Positions 32,546 through 44,712 of a stretch of DNA of 64,000 bases are shown here, piece by piece. The notes under the pieces were generated by a model, which was not told the origin of the DNA, searched no databases, and worked only from the letters and a program-made list of their open reading frames with translations. Both the position numbers and the translations under genes were made by a program. Within the stretch, counting starts at the first letter, position 1, and each line of letters opens with the position of its first letter. Source of the DNA: Pseudoips prasinana (taxonomy: Eukaryota; Arthropoda; Insecta; Lepidoptera; Nolidae); NCBI GenBank assembly GCA_951640165.1, contig OX621234.1, positions 24,680,549 through 24,744,548 on the forward strand, in the 5' to 3' direction.

Positions 32546-33900
32546 TACAAGAAGACTTCATATTTGATAACAAGAAACTGAACTGATTAATGGTTCTTAA
32601 GTGTTCTGCGTGGAAGAAATCATAGGATTAAAAAAACAGTTAAACATTCCAAAAATTTTCTTGATTGACATATCATACATACAATTTTTTTTCCCAACTT
32701 CATATGCAATAAGTACTTCCATATTGCATTAATTTGGATTTTCCTAGTTACTATGTAGAACCAGAGGGGGAAGACCTCATAGAACATTCTCTCTCTCAAG
32801 AAAGACCAGGTCAGAAGTACCCTACATCGACAAGGATGTATGGAGAATATAATAACAGTAAACAAGGAAAAAGAGATTAGAAGAAGATTGTCCCAGCCAA
32901 CTCCTCTGGGAAATAGGCATATAAAGTAATATGTAATTACCTGGATAAAATATGGATTTATGAATACATTTAGTAAAGAAAGAAAACATTTTAATCAAAG
33001 TAAGGCATAGTGTTCATTTACTCTATGACCAGCTTGACTATGGAAATAGAATTATATATATATATATATATATAATCTTGTAGGGCCCACATTGCATCAT
33101 TATTACTAATGATCTCCATTGAAGTAAACTACATCAAAATATCAGTCAAAATACCCTTAGTGTTATATTTTCATATAACATGTTTGCCACAAAATGTCAT
33201 ATTCTCAATATGACGAAATTTCAACATGTAACTTTAGGAATAGGGTAGTTTCTAATAAATCATCTTTAATTTTATTTTTTTAGAATAGACTAAAAAGAGA
33301 TCCCATCTTACTTATACTATAACCTATCTAAAGCTTCAGAAGGATTTGATTTCAACCAATTTGTAGACATGGTTCCGCAAAACAATAGGCCCGTAATGTA
33401 CACTTCAATGGAGTACATGATGCATGTAGAAATGCATAGATAGATATTAAATATAATTCAATATTTTCAAAAAGAATCATTGTCCTTATTATTATAATAA
33501 TGTTCATTATTTGTATAATAAATCAGTATATATTACACTTTATTGAAATATTGTAAAATATTTACTTAACAAAATGAAGTAATGGTAAACATTTCGAAAA
33601 AAACATTAAGTTATTCACACAGGCTTGATAAACCCTAGTAAATATACTCCTCATTAACCTCCCCATGCTGACTTGTGTATGTTTAACACATTATTACAAT
33701 TTTACTCTTATTATTCATTTTAAACATACAAATATACTTAAGACATATGTATGTTAGAGAGCAAAAATAGCAATTATATAATGTATACAGCATGTGCTTG
33801 TTCTTTCAAAGTGAATTTGATAGGACTAAATAACACGCGTTTGTTTTTTTTAAGTTTATTCATATGTTATTTGACATATGTCATAACAATATTAAGTATA

Positions 33901-34938
33901 GTGCTACAAACTTATCTGGCCCGGTGGCCAAAAGTAGAACTAACGACGCCAGTTTAAAATGTCAATCGGCCTGTTATTGCATGACATTCCTGCCATTGAT
34001 TGTTTGTTGCGCGTATTTATTTTTCTTTATGTGGTTTTTAATAGTGAAAAATGCCGAAAGATTTAAAAAGTGATGCGAGGAACGTTATATTACAAGTATT
34101 GAATTATATGAAGGAAGAAAAACGCCTTCAGACACCAATTATACTATTCAATAAGTTGTATGAACGCGTAGCTGCTGCTACAGGTTAGTGTTGTCAGCTT
34201 CTGAAAAAATACGAAACTCCCCCTCGCAATTTAAATTAAAATACATGTTTTAAAATATTCATTATTTATGTAATTTTCGCTATTTCCTTTGTAGGTGCCT
34301 GGGAGCGATTTGTAAGAAAACTTGTGAAAGAAAAAGAGAAAGCAGATGCAAAAATTTATAGCAGATCAGAATATTGGTAGATCTAATTCTGAAATCCTAT
34401 CATTGATTGCAGAAGCTTTTGATAAAATAACAGTCAATGAATGGCAAAAGCATTGCAATCATGTAAAAAAATATTGGAAATGTGTATCGAAAAAGGGATG
34501 GATTCTTAGACGAGCCTTTCATCATTCATTTAGGTAGTGATAGTGAAAGTGAAAGCAGTGATTCCGATAATGATGATGATGAAATGACTTCTGAATTAAA
34601 CCATTCCAGTGACATAATAATACCTGGAGTATCTCCGTTAGAGAACACTCAGCATACATTTTATGTAAATGATCATAGAATAGAATAGAATACTCTTTAT
34701 TGTACACACAAGCAGGATAAATAGGTACGACAAAAAATAGTATTCTAATTTAGTATTCATCATTATTGTATAATATAAAGATTTGTAATGACAGTATTTG
34801 TTTGCTTTTTAGTGAATTAACATTTACGTTACAATGTGCATATTATTTTTACCCACTTTATTGCAAAAAATAGTTACTAGCAACACTAAATGCGATAACA
34901 GCGACGCTGCCAGCGGGTCAGATAAGTTTGCGGGACTG
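33901..34938 (+). mobile_element. Shortened mariner/Tc1-type element
   Basis: The ends share inverted CAAACTTATCTGGCCCGGTGGC-like blocks (left 33907-33928; right reversed at 34912-34932), are flanked by TA, and enclose N- and C-terminal pieces of a mariner-type transposase without the catalytic centre. The right part also contains a LINE 3' tail in reverse (TACTCTTTATTGTACAC near 34690). Confidence 0.65.
34051..34690 (+). pseudogene. Mariner-type transposase remnant with an intron-like gap
   Basis: From ATG 34051 the frame reads MPKDLKSDARNVILQVLNYM, then YERVAAATG, and reaches ACAG|GTTAGT at 34183/34184. At 34294 CCTTTGTAG| is followed by GTGCCTGGG. Joining these restores an open frame TGAWERFVRKLVKEKEKAD, so a 111-bp intron is plausible. 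Stop TAG follows at 34377-34379. C-terminal pieces in other frames read LIAEAFDKITVNEWQKHCNH and FIIHLGSDSESESSDSDNDD, the acidic tail of the same family. The DDE core is absent. Relation to the family of the dead mariner at 14424 is inferred from the N-terminal and C-terminal layout. Confidence 0.6.
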
Positions 34939-35314
34939 TACTTAATATGAAAATAAATAAATGAAACAAATAGTAACAGAAATTAAAGACAAAGAAGATA
35001 TAACAAAAATATTGTTTTAATTAAAAAAAAAAAATATATGATTAAATAAGTATTCTGATTACATTTATCATTTAATTGATATTAGGGATTAGGGAAGAAG
35101 TTGCAATTTGACAATCTTATTGTCCTTAAATAAAAATCATAAGTAATGCGTATCTTTAAGAATGTAACAATTACTATGGCGGCATTTTAAAATGTGGCGT
35201 TTGGCGAATGTGTCAATTTTATGAGTGTGTCATTTTGAAAAAATAAATAAATATTTTGCGAATGTCTGTCTCGTTTGCATCAACATGTAAATTTGCGAAT
35301 GTATAATAGTGTGC

Positions 35315-35410
35315 CGAATACATACGGACAGATGGGCCCTTTTGCGTGGGACATATTATATAGTGAACACGTGTGCGTTAACACAAGTGTACTCATAATT
35401 ACATCACTGT
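35315..35410 (-). mobile_element. SINE family E, partial copy
   Basis: GGACATATTATATAGTGAAC and GTGTGCGTTAACACAAGTGT match the left part of the copies at 58905 and 62385. The tRNA-like head is missing. Confidence 0.5.
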
Positions 35411-35436
35411 ATAAAAAAATATATACATAATAATCC

Positions 35437-35705
35437 GACGGTCACCGTAGCCTAGTTGGTAGTGATCCTGCCTACGAAGCTGGTGGTCCTGGGTTCGAAC
35501 CCCGGTAAGTGCAAATATTTGTGTGATGAGCACGAATATTTGTTTCTGAGTCATGGATGTTTTCTATGTATATAAGTATTTATTTATCTGTATAAGTATG
35601 TATATCGTCGCCTGGTACCCATAGTACAAGCTTTGCTTAGTTTGGGGCTAGGATGATCTGTGTGACAATGTCCCCAGATATATTATATTATATTATTATA
35701 TTATA
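35437..35705 (+). mobile_element. tRNA-derived SINE, family A, copy 2
   Basis: It has the A box TAGCCTAGTTGG and a perfect B box GGTTCGAACCC, and is nearly identical to the copy at 7972. The tail is (TATTA)n at 35680-35705. Confidence 0.8.
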
Positions 35706-37964
35706 AGACGGGCTAGAATTTGTTATGTTTACGAGGCATGCGAATGCACCAATAAAAACATATAAATATACTTACCTAGAATTTTGTTACTAAAGAAATA
35801 CATTCCATCTTAATCGTTACTAATCATTCGTATGTTATTGTTTTACAACTTGATTTTAATTGTTTCGTAACCAATATGTATAAAACATTCTTAAACCTTT
35901 TGTCTTACTAAAGGAATACAATAGTAATGTATAGGTATACGGTTTTTTTACTATCTGATTGATAAATCATTGATTTATTTATTATTGTAACTAATGGAAA
36001 ACCATCATTAAGTATCTGTCTAAAAACACGATGACGACGTTTTGCGTAACACATTTTGCGAATACTATGTTTTGCTGTTTGCGAATGGGATGCTCTGTAA
36101 TGATGAAATGAAATTGCTACCGAATATTAAATATCTTATGAAAATTATACCTCAAGTATATTTTAGAGCTATATAAATATATAGGCCTCGAAGATAGGCT
36201 GTTTGTACTTACAAAAACATTACCTGTTATTTCTATATAGTTAATTAATTAGCTGACATCAGCCAAATTGACTTGCTGATATTGTTATACAATTAAGTCA
36301 ATAAATAACAAAAGGCTCGGTAGATGGTAAGCAGTCTCCGTATCCTATGGACGCTTGAAGCACTAGGGGCATCACTGCTTTGCCGACGCTTTTAGAAACC
36401 TATTCTGTATTGAAAACATCGGTAGAGTTGTTTATTCATTCATGTATATCTGTGAGAGTTCTGGAACATCGGTGCGCTAATTACGCCTAATAAATACGAT
36501 TTGTTTAGCTATGGAGCAATTTTTAATTTCAGCAGCAAATAGCGCGTTAATCAAATTATTTGTCTGGTAGGTACTTGTATTTCTTACCTGATTTCTTTTT
36601 CAACTAAAGAAATATCTTTTATTAAGTACATTTAGTGCACATATGTTCTTTCCTAAATAGAAAAAAAAATAATTTTAGGGCTCAAAACTATAGCGTCCGT
36701 AGGTTTTGGCGGCAGAGACCCTTTGTTGCAATTGGGCAATGCTTAACGGTAGCTATCTTTCAAGTGACTTAGGCCATAGCGATTCCTTTTTTAACGCTGA
36801 CTCGACCAGCGGAATAAATTTAGGTTGTTTTACTGCCTGCGAATATGGTTGGCAGTGTTAATTGAGAATTAGATTGCGACGTCGCAATTTATTTATTTAT
36901 TTATAAATGACACACCATCGACAGTTCACAATGCAACTTAAAATTGTTTTTATGTTTAAACACAAGTTCTGTGTGATTTGCCATTACAGGTGCATACAAC
37001 ATTTACAATATTATAACAAAACAAAAACTTAAAAATCTATATTACCTAAAATTTGGTTTTAAATTAAAGATAGAAACTAAAACTAATATAACAAGGTTAA
37101 CATGAATAAATTCATGAATGATGGAAGTTAGATCAGTGTTATATATAACAAAAAAACATTAAATTACAAAAATGCTTCAACACATAGTAGTCTTCGAGCG
37201 TGAAGACCAACTTCGCTTTCCAGCAGCTGGTGATCCGCCTAGAGCCTTTGTGCTAATTGCATCACTGTGATATTGGGTTGTAGTCGAGCGGTCAATTGGA
37301 AAAATGGATCCTGTCTCTGCGTAGATAGTAACACGATATCTACCCTCGTGCCGTCCCCCAGTACTGCTTTAACGTGACCACAACCTTGATATCACGTTTT
37401 CGCTGATGTGCTGGGCCTCGGAGACGACGCGCATAATAGTACCATTATCTAACTTGCACCCGGCTCGAACATTTCATCTCCACTTAAATGACATGATTCA
37501 CAATGACACGACGTGACATGATATTGAAAGCTCACACGGTACTTTAAATTAAAAAAAGATAAACAATCTCACCCCTTTTTATTACTAAATCTTCTTATTC
37601 TTTATTGCACACAGAATCTTCATAGAACAATTTAAATTATCCTTTGCGTAATGAATTATTAAGAACTATGCTGCCGCATTTGGTTTTTTCTTATTTACAT
37701 TTTAAAAATAGAATAAAGAAGGTAACAATCTGAATATTTATGAAAACTTAAACGATTTTAAACTATAACGACGTAAATAGTTAGTGATCAGACCACTTAC
37801 GATCAGGTGGCCCACTGGCTCTGGCTATTATATAAAAAATCAGTTTAGGATTAAGATATCCCTATGTTCTATTGATGTTTCGTTATATTTATTAAATGTA
37901 CGACATATGAGTCACAATTTAAATATGATGGCAATTTAATGGAAGGATTATTTCACAATTTTAA
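35706..37964. other. AT-rich intronic DNA
   Basis: No gene was found. A GC-richer block at 37190-37480 might be retrotransposon coding relic on minus, but no domain could be named. Confidence 0.3.
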
Positions 37965-38050
37965 CCATTTTTAGGGTTCCGTACCCAAAGGGTAAAACAG
38001 GACCTTGTTACTAAGACTTCTAATGACTAAGACTGTCTGTCTGTCTGTTA
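37965..38050 (-). repeat. 'ggttccgt' dispersed repeat, right-end fragment
   Basis: TTTTTAGGGTTCCGTACCCA..AGGGTAAAACAGGACC and a GTCTGTCTGTCTGT run are the reverse of the end of the full copy at 63586-63867. Confidence 0.7.
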
Positions 38051-38781
38051 AGGGTAAGTACTGTTAGGAGGTTACGTTAACCGCTTACTATCAGATTGAC
38101 TGCATGATTGTTTGCCTAACGGTAGCGGTAGTGTTTTAAATCGCAGATAATGAAAATCTGAGTGTTTTTCTTATAAGTTAAACTCGCAATAGCAGCCCGA
38201 AGTTTGGAAGTAAGCGGTGTCGGAGAGCACGTAAATATGTCGGTCCATTGGTGATCTTCAGGTGTGTCAAATATTCGGCACATTGGATTGTGGGAGTCAA
38301 GAATAGAGAGTGTACTTTTATTTGCGGACATGGGCTGTATAGTTCGATACGTTGAGAGTCTAGTCTACGTTGCGTTTGATATTTTATTACTATAGGTACG
38401 AATGCCCTCAATTTTATAAGTATTTACCGACTATTGTTTGAACTAGTTATAGCAGGTGCAGCATAAAAATGGCACTATAGCTTATGATAATTAGAGCAAA
38501 ATTGTATTGTTATTTTTCGGTCGTGATCCCATTTTTAGAGATTTTTTTTTCATGAAGGTTATCTTTAATCTTGGAATGGTAAGATCACACGATACTGATC
38601 TCGTGAGTTCTCCTATATCTTCCTCGTTCTCCTATATATTATACCAGATGTAACCTGAATGATAGTGGCGCCATGTGTCAAATATTAGTCGTATCAACTC
38701 AGAACCATGATCAAATAAAGACCATACATTCGTTGCAAATGAATTCAAATTTAATACGTTTTTATACAAAAATATATTATA
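38051..38781. other. Intronic DNA, nothing recognised
   Basis: Short overlapping minus frames at 38116-38411 show no family resemblance. Confidence 0.35.
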
Positions 38782-38887
38782 CTAGCTATGCCCCGCGGGT
38801 TCACCCCCGTAAAAGTAGTTTTGGTGTAAAAGAGTAACAAACATACATCTATACTCACAAACATTCGCATATATAATATTCATAGGA
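38782..38887 (-). mobile_element. 106-bp mini-Helitron unit nested at the 3' end
   Basis: A second 5'-like end, TCCTATGAATATTATATATG, begins at 38887 (minus) after an A and runs to the same CTAG end. It may be a separate tiny Helitron inserted into, or replacing, the end of the larger one. Confidence 0.55.
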
Positions 38888-39083
38888 TGTCCACCTCTAG
38901 CGGTTTTGGCAGTGCACGCCGGAATAGCTTGCAGATGGTAGATTTTTTCCTACTTACTTGACACTTATCGTCATATTTTGGGCTATTCACACAATATCTT
39001 TATAAATTGTAGCCTATGTGTTATTATGATGTGTAAGCTATATTATTGTAAAGTTTCATTAAAATCCACTCAGTGGTTTTAAC

Positions 39084-39094
39084 GTGAAAGAGTA
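39084..39094. repeat. Target-site duplication of nested LINE (left)
   Basis: GTGAAAGAGTA, exactly repeated at 40067-40077. Confidence 0.8.
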
Positions 39095-40066
39095 TTCTTA
39101 TTCTTCTTCCCGGAGGTCCTGGTAACACTGCGTCCAGTGATGAACTATTGTGCTCGCCGCTCCAACTAAACTTCCCTGTCTAACCCTGCAACATAGATAA
39201 ATTGCAGAATCTTTTTGGCAGGAGTATCGATAACATCGTCCTTTTGCGGTCGTAGCCCTTCATAGCTTTTTTGGAGTGAGTTAAACCTGGAAGTTTGAGC
39301 CAGCGTTTAACAGCTTTCGGTTTGCAATGGTTCATCGGCACTTTCGTTGCCCTCGATACCCGCATGACCCGGTACCCATCGAAGTATCACCTTGTTCCGA
39401 AGGCACAGGGTATTGAGACTGTCAATGCAGTTCATAACCAGCCCTGACGTTATAGTGTCAGAGTTCAAGGCTAGGAGAGCCGCTTGACTGTCTGAATGGA
39501 TGTAGATTGTGTGATTGACATAGTCTTTTTGCAAGTTGGCTTCTGCACATACAATGATGGCATAAACCTCTGCCTGGAAAATTGATGCGTATTTACCCAG
39601 ATTATTACTGGCTTTGAGTCTGGGTCGTTCCCCAAAAACTCCACAGCCTACGTCATTTCCCATTTTGGTGCCATCGGTGTACCAAATTAGGCTCCCCTTC
39701 TTCTAGGATACTTTGTTGTTAGTCCAGTCGTCCCTGGAAGGTATCTCCACACAATATTTCTTGGTGCTGTTATATTGTGGGGACAAAAACTCTGATTTCA
39801 TGCCTAGTATGGGGTCCTGTTGCACTTGGTCACATAAAGACCTCAGTGCCTTTGAGAGCCACGTCTCGGTCCCCTGTGCGGCTGCTCTCAGACTCAGCCT
39901 TCGCCTCAGACTGTATGAACAGTGAAATAGGCGGCAGGTTCAGCAATGCCTCAAGTGACGCTCCAGGAGTGGAGGACATAGCTCCCGTGACTACCCTACA
40001 TGCAGATCTTTGCAGGCTATTGAGCCTGTTTATTACTGTCGTTTGGCTGGTAAAAGTGAAAGTTAG
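39095..40066 (-). mobile_element. 5'-truncated RNase H-encoding LINE (I/LOA/R1-like)
   Basis: It is flanked by the exact 11-bp repeat GTGAAAGAGTA (39084-39094 and 40067-40077). On minus it carries the RT C-terminus, an RNase H domain and an A-rich (GAA) end. Truncated upstream of the thumb. Confidence 0.8.
39120..40066 (-). pseudogene. LINE ORF2 fragment: RT C-terminus plus RNase H
   Basis: The upstream frame (about 40045-39830) reads INRLNSLQRSACRVVTGAMS, STPGASLEALLNLPPISLFI, the region before RNase H in I/LOA-type LINEs. The frame 39663-39307 has MGNDVGCGVFGERP, AEVYAIIVCAEANL, IYIHSDSQAALLAL and LRWVPGHAGIEGNESADE, the RNase H blocks (Glu of the second, Asp of the third and the HAGxxGNExAD end). 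The first catalytic Asp (YTDGS) would lie upstream of 39663 in another frame. Frameshifts separate the parts, so it is dead. Family: RNase H removes the RNA strand after cDNA synthesis. Confidence 0.8.
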
Positions 40067-40077
40067 TGAAAGAGTAA
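40067..40077. repeat. Target-site duplication of nested LINE (right)
   Basis: Exact partner of 39084-39094. Confidence 0.8.
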
Positions 40078-40127
40078 CCAACATCCATCCATACTTACAA
40101 ACATTTGTGTTTATAATATTAGTAGGA

Positions 40128-42479
40128 TGATATTATATAATATTTCTTATAAGTCATATTAGGCCAGCTTCTGCTTGAAACATTTTCGGAGAACATATAA
40201 CATCTCTTAGGCCATTTGTCATCATATTTAGCCAACCTTTTTTTTTATAAAGAAAGGGAGAATGTCTACGGCTCCGGTTAATAATTTATTTATTTATTTT
40301 TCTTAGGAAGACCAACAGATTTCAGCGACATTTTGTCTTTATATGTTATACGTGACAGAGAGCCATTAAAAGGTCTCCACGCATAAAACATTGCTTACAA
40401 ATCTATATGTGGTATTCTAAATTAAAAAACAAATACTAACAATAAAATAAAAATTAAATTAAACACGTACTTAAGTCTAGTTAATCAGTAGGCAAATCAT
40501 GCAGCTCATGCTCAGTCTATTAATATGATCCTGTTATACCTATACTAATATAGATAATTGGTGATTCTTCTGCCTGATTGCTTTGTAAATGAGATACTAA
40601 ATAATCCTTTCAGTTTCATACTAGACAACGGAATTGACTAGGTACGGTTATTATACGTGAACCTTAAATTGATTCATATAATTTTATTTTACATGATTTG
40701 TACAGCCTAAGAATCACTACTGCACCGGATTATATAGGCAAACGGGTACAAACCTTCTGAAATAAGACTTATATTAAGTAACCCCCGAAACCCTCTTATG
40801 GGTCGAAATTCAATTCAGGAATCTAAACTGACGTCGATGTGCATGAGAGTCAGCTTTTAGAGACTTATTAGTACCTAATTGATGCTCTTAGTTAATTGCG
40901 GGGCTGCTTCGGACAATATTACTTATTTCATTTTGCCCTTACCCCATAATCTTAAATTTAAAAAAGATGTGTTTTAACATAGTTTGTCATCGAACATTAA
41001 TAATGACATAAAAAGTGGCTGGTACGGTACGGCCGGTAAATGTGAAACAAATTGTGGATAAAAAAAATTAAGGAAACGAATTATTAAATATAGAGTGAAA
41101 CAAATGTAAACATAGTTTTTCTAAGTAATTTCCTCAATAGAATATGACGTAGTTATCCATTCGTTTGTTCTGAGAATAGGTGTACTACGTTATATTGACA
41201 ATATTGTAAGAGAGCTTAACATTCACTCGGGCTTTAAGCTTTATATAGGTTTAAAAATCGAATAAAATCCGCCTAACCGAATTGCGACCACAACGGCCAG
41301 TCTCCATGGAGACTTACAACGGAGTTACCACCACGGTTAATTTTAGTGACTCACAAATAAGTATCTATTCGGGCAGTGTACACCTGGTAATTTATGTTCA
41401 TCTCATTAATCACAACAACAGAAGGAGGCGATTCGTACATATGATCGGTATCTTTTATACACGGCAAATCTATCTATTCGGAGCCCATCTGAAGGTATAG
41501 TTATCTATCGAGGCTTAATAACTTTTATGATAATGAAAATAATCATTAGATATCTTTCGCCGCTGTAAGACATTTCGTTACAAATAAATGACCAACGTCA
41601 AAGTTGAACAAATTTCTTTATAAATCGTGCGCTAAATCTAATACTGTACTATTCATTTGATTAAATCCTTATAAGATGTCCCCGTTGTTAACCTGTTTGT
41701 TTGACACGGCATATAGTCTCAGGAAGGTGTGGAGGTATCAAGCCGAAATTAATATCACATACCCATGTGCATGTCCCCTGTATGGGATTGCCACTTGAGT
41801 TCCCACGAGTGGAAATCCCATGCTTGTAATAATTTTGAACTTCTTAGGTAACTTTCTGAAACGCGCTGCAAAACGTGATCCTTAGAACCTACAGTTCTGG
41901 CCTACGAAAGAACCTCTCTGTGCTGATCTCTATATACTATCGAGATTTGACGCCCATATCAGATTTCTGTAAACAATGCATTTTTTAGGGATCTGTTTGA
42001 TAAGGTGAGCTCAGGGAACTTCTTATATACCCCATCCGATACGTCCTGGCGTTATACATTATTAGCACCATAAATATTGGACGGAGTTCTAGGTATACCT
42101 TTCTATAATAAGATCGCAAAACTTAGTATGATATTAAAATAAATTCTGTTTTAGTTTATTTGCATGATGGGCTTCAGAGAGAATGGGATGGATTAGTAAT
42201 TTTACCTTTAACAAGTCTTACGGCCTTCAAGTGAGTATTTACTAAACTAAATAACCACGTCTTCTATTAAGGGCGCCTACCGCAATGAAAATTTAAAAAG
42301 ATGAAAAAATTGCTATCATTACGAACTATTCACTTGACAATTCGATTGCTTTCAAAATCGATATCAACGATGCCGAGTAGCGTATGTTGTCATAATTTAA
42401 TAATGTCCTACTGTTTTTTTAATAAAACTGACTTCTAACAACCAATTTGAACAGATTTTTATAGGACTATACAGAAAGC
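40128..42479. other. Intronic AT-rich DNA
   Basis: A TTTATTTATTTTTCTTAGGA block near 40288 may be a reversed LINE 3' end. No gene is supported. Confidence 0.35.
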
Positions 42480-42631
42480 ATTTCCATCGGTGCACAGTCG
42501 TGTTACAGTTGTGTTATATACAATCCCCTATCTGTGTTTAATTTCTATTCTAATTTTGACTTCACCTTAATGAGAAATTCATTAAAATATAATGTTTATA
42601 AATTTTGTCTTAAAATTCGATCCTATTTTGA

Positions 42632-44592
42632 ATGATATACAAATGGATCTGGATTGTATATCGGTCGCAGATCTATACATGTATGATTGAGGACTGTAAA
42701 GAAATTACCAGGGCCCATCCTAATGCCTTGTCGCTTCTCTGTCAAAATATAAGAAGTATAAATAAAAACTTTGATGGCGTGACTACGCTTCTTAAAAGGA
42801 GTGAGACACCCTGGGATCTAATTATTCTGACCGAATGTTGGCTACTGAACTCCCCTCCAATACCTTTACTCCTTGAATATAATTCAACGAATACCATTCA
42901 ACATACGACGCAAAATGAGGGTGTCATTGTTTATTTCCGCAACTACTTAAATGTATTTATTATTGAGCTCATAATTGAAGATGTTTATTGTTAACTATAA
43001 ATAATGAGACTGTTGTGATCGCAATTTATCGTTCCCCCGCAACAAAAAATATCTCACCATTTCTAGATTCCTTAAATGATATCATAAAGTCTGTTTCATC
43101 ATATAAAAATATAATACAAACTGGTGATATCAATATAAATATATCTGAAGATAATTCCGACCCTCGTGCAACCGATTATCTTACCCTCCTAGCTTATCAT
43201 GGTATGCTGTCAGCACATACGCTTCCCACACGAAATAACAGACTTAATAACTTGGGGACAGAGATCGCCCTAACAATTATTGACCTATTTCCATCAAAAT
43301 TACTCGAAAGACTTATAAATAATAGACTTGTTAAATATTTAGAACAAAATACTTTACTTTGCCCATCTCAATATGGTTTTCGGACCGGAATATCCACACA
43401 ACACGCAGTACTTAATCTTATTAATAATATAGTTTCTAATTTGGATAAAAAAAGAAAGGTAATAGGCATATTCTTAGATCTGGCGAAAGCCTTTGATACG
43501 ATTTATGTCCTCTCCCTTGTTACTAAGCTTGAAAAAAGTGGTATTAGAGGCTATCTATCACTTTTCAAGAGTTATCTCACGGGCAGGAGACAATGTGTCA
43601 AAATTGGTGACAGGATGAGTGACGAGCTCCCTATAACCTACGGTGTGCCACAGGGCAGTATTATCGGCCCTACTCTATTTCTTATCTACATTAATGACTT
43701 ATGTCAATTAAAGTTTCCCAACTCATCTATTTTTACTTATGCCGATGGTACTGCTCTGGTATTTCACGGTGACTGCTGGGAGTCAGTATTCCAGCATGCT
43801 CAATTCGGATTTCAAGTAGTTTCTGATTGGTTGGCCTATAACTTGCTCACTCTGAATATTGAGAAAACGAATTACCTCACCTTTTCACTATCCCAGACAC
43901 GAAACATACCATCTTCTTGTTCTTTATTTGCCCACTCTTGTCCTCTGCCTCGTAATGGTATATGTAACTGTCGTACAAACTGCATAAAATATCTGGGTGT
44001 TCAGATTGATAACCGCTTACAATTTTATTAACATATCGATAACCTTATGTCTAGACTACGTAGACTCATATACATTTTTAAGAACCTCCGCCACATTGCT
44101 GTTTCGCGTGTCTAAAAACTTGTATATCTTGCGCTTTGTCAATCTGTCATTCAGTATTGTATCGTTTCATGGGGTGGCGCCGCCAAAACTTACATGCTGA
44201 AGCTAAAACGCGCTCAGAGAGCTGTCCTGAAAGTTGGCTGGATGCTGCCGTATCAATTTCCTACAACCGATTTATACAAAACTTGCAATGTTCTCTCCGT
44301 TCGGAAATTGTTCATTCTTAACCTCATTCTAACCACTCATTCCCAGATTCCCTTTGAACCTTCTAAATTTAATTCTCTTCGCCGTAAAAATACAGTTTGC
44401 TCTTCTGTCCGTGTCAGTTGTGGTTTGGCCAAACGTTCCTATTATTTTCTTAGCAGTTTTATTTACAATAAGTCAAATAAAATTTTAAATATATATCCTA
44501 TGTGTAAGTCGAGATGTAAAAAAATAGTATCGAACTGTTTATCTAAACTGGACTATGCCGAGACCGAAAATATTATTCGAGTACTCACTTAA
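42632..44592 (+). pseudogene. LINE ORF2 remnant, endonuclease fused to RT, catalytic site mutated
   Basis: The endonuclease start reads NALSLLCQNIRSINKNFDGV and LIILTECWL (Asn and Glu present). After a stop at 42992-42994, VVIAIYRSPATKN and IQTGDINI follow. At about 43270 the frame jumps from early endonuclease to LFPSKLLERLINNRLVKYLE, so roughly 300 or more residues are deleted. The RT then has SQYGFRTGISTQHAV, GIFLDLAKAFDTI (motif A), YGVPQGSIIGPTLFLIYIND (motif B) and FTYADGTALVF: the second Asp of the YADD centre is Gly (GGT 43747-43749). Thumb IKYLGVQIDNRLQFY-stop, then C-terminal frames to 44592 (SWGGAAKTYMLKLKRAQRAV). Inactive. Confidence 0.85.
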
Positions 44593-44650
44593 ACACACAC
44601 GCACACACACACATACACACACACGCGCGCACACACACACGCGCGCGCAC

Positions 44651-44698
<48 letters not shown>

Positions 44699-44712
44699 AC
44701 GCACACAACACA
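44593..44712. repeat. (CA)n with CG steps, about 120 bp
   Basis: Almost pure alternating purine-pyrimidine: CACACA runs interspersed with CGCGCG. It lies directly after the ORF2 stop of the LINE. Such tracts can adopt Z-DNA. The long His/Thr and Cys/Val frames over it are artefacts of the repeat. Confidence 0.95.

Larger units (their letters stand above)
38782..40127 (-). mobile_element. Helitron carrying a nested LINE
   Basis: Read on minus, it starts TCCTACTAATATTATAAACA after an A (40128) and ends GCGGGGCATAGCTAG (CTAG at 38782-38785) before T, the consensus ends of lepidopteran mini-Helitrons. Internal Helitron sequence ('gtttgttactctttcac...') is split at 39095-40066 by a LINE with its own target-site duplication. 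No Rep/helicase coding is present, so it is non-autonomous. Confidence 0.75.

Noticed and set aside
36885..37530. LTR-retrotransposon coding relic on minus
   Set aside because: GC-richer block, but no protease, RT or integrase motif could be read.
38116..38411. Two overlapping minus frames of 71-77 codons
   Set aside because: No recognisable domain and mutually exclusive frames.
39830..40130. Forward frames of 70 and 117 codons
   Set aside because: They lie antisense to recognisable LINE RT/RNase H sequence on minus.
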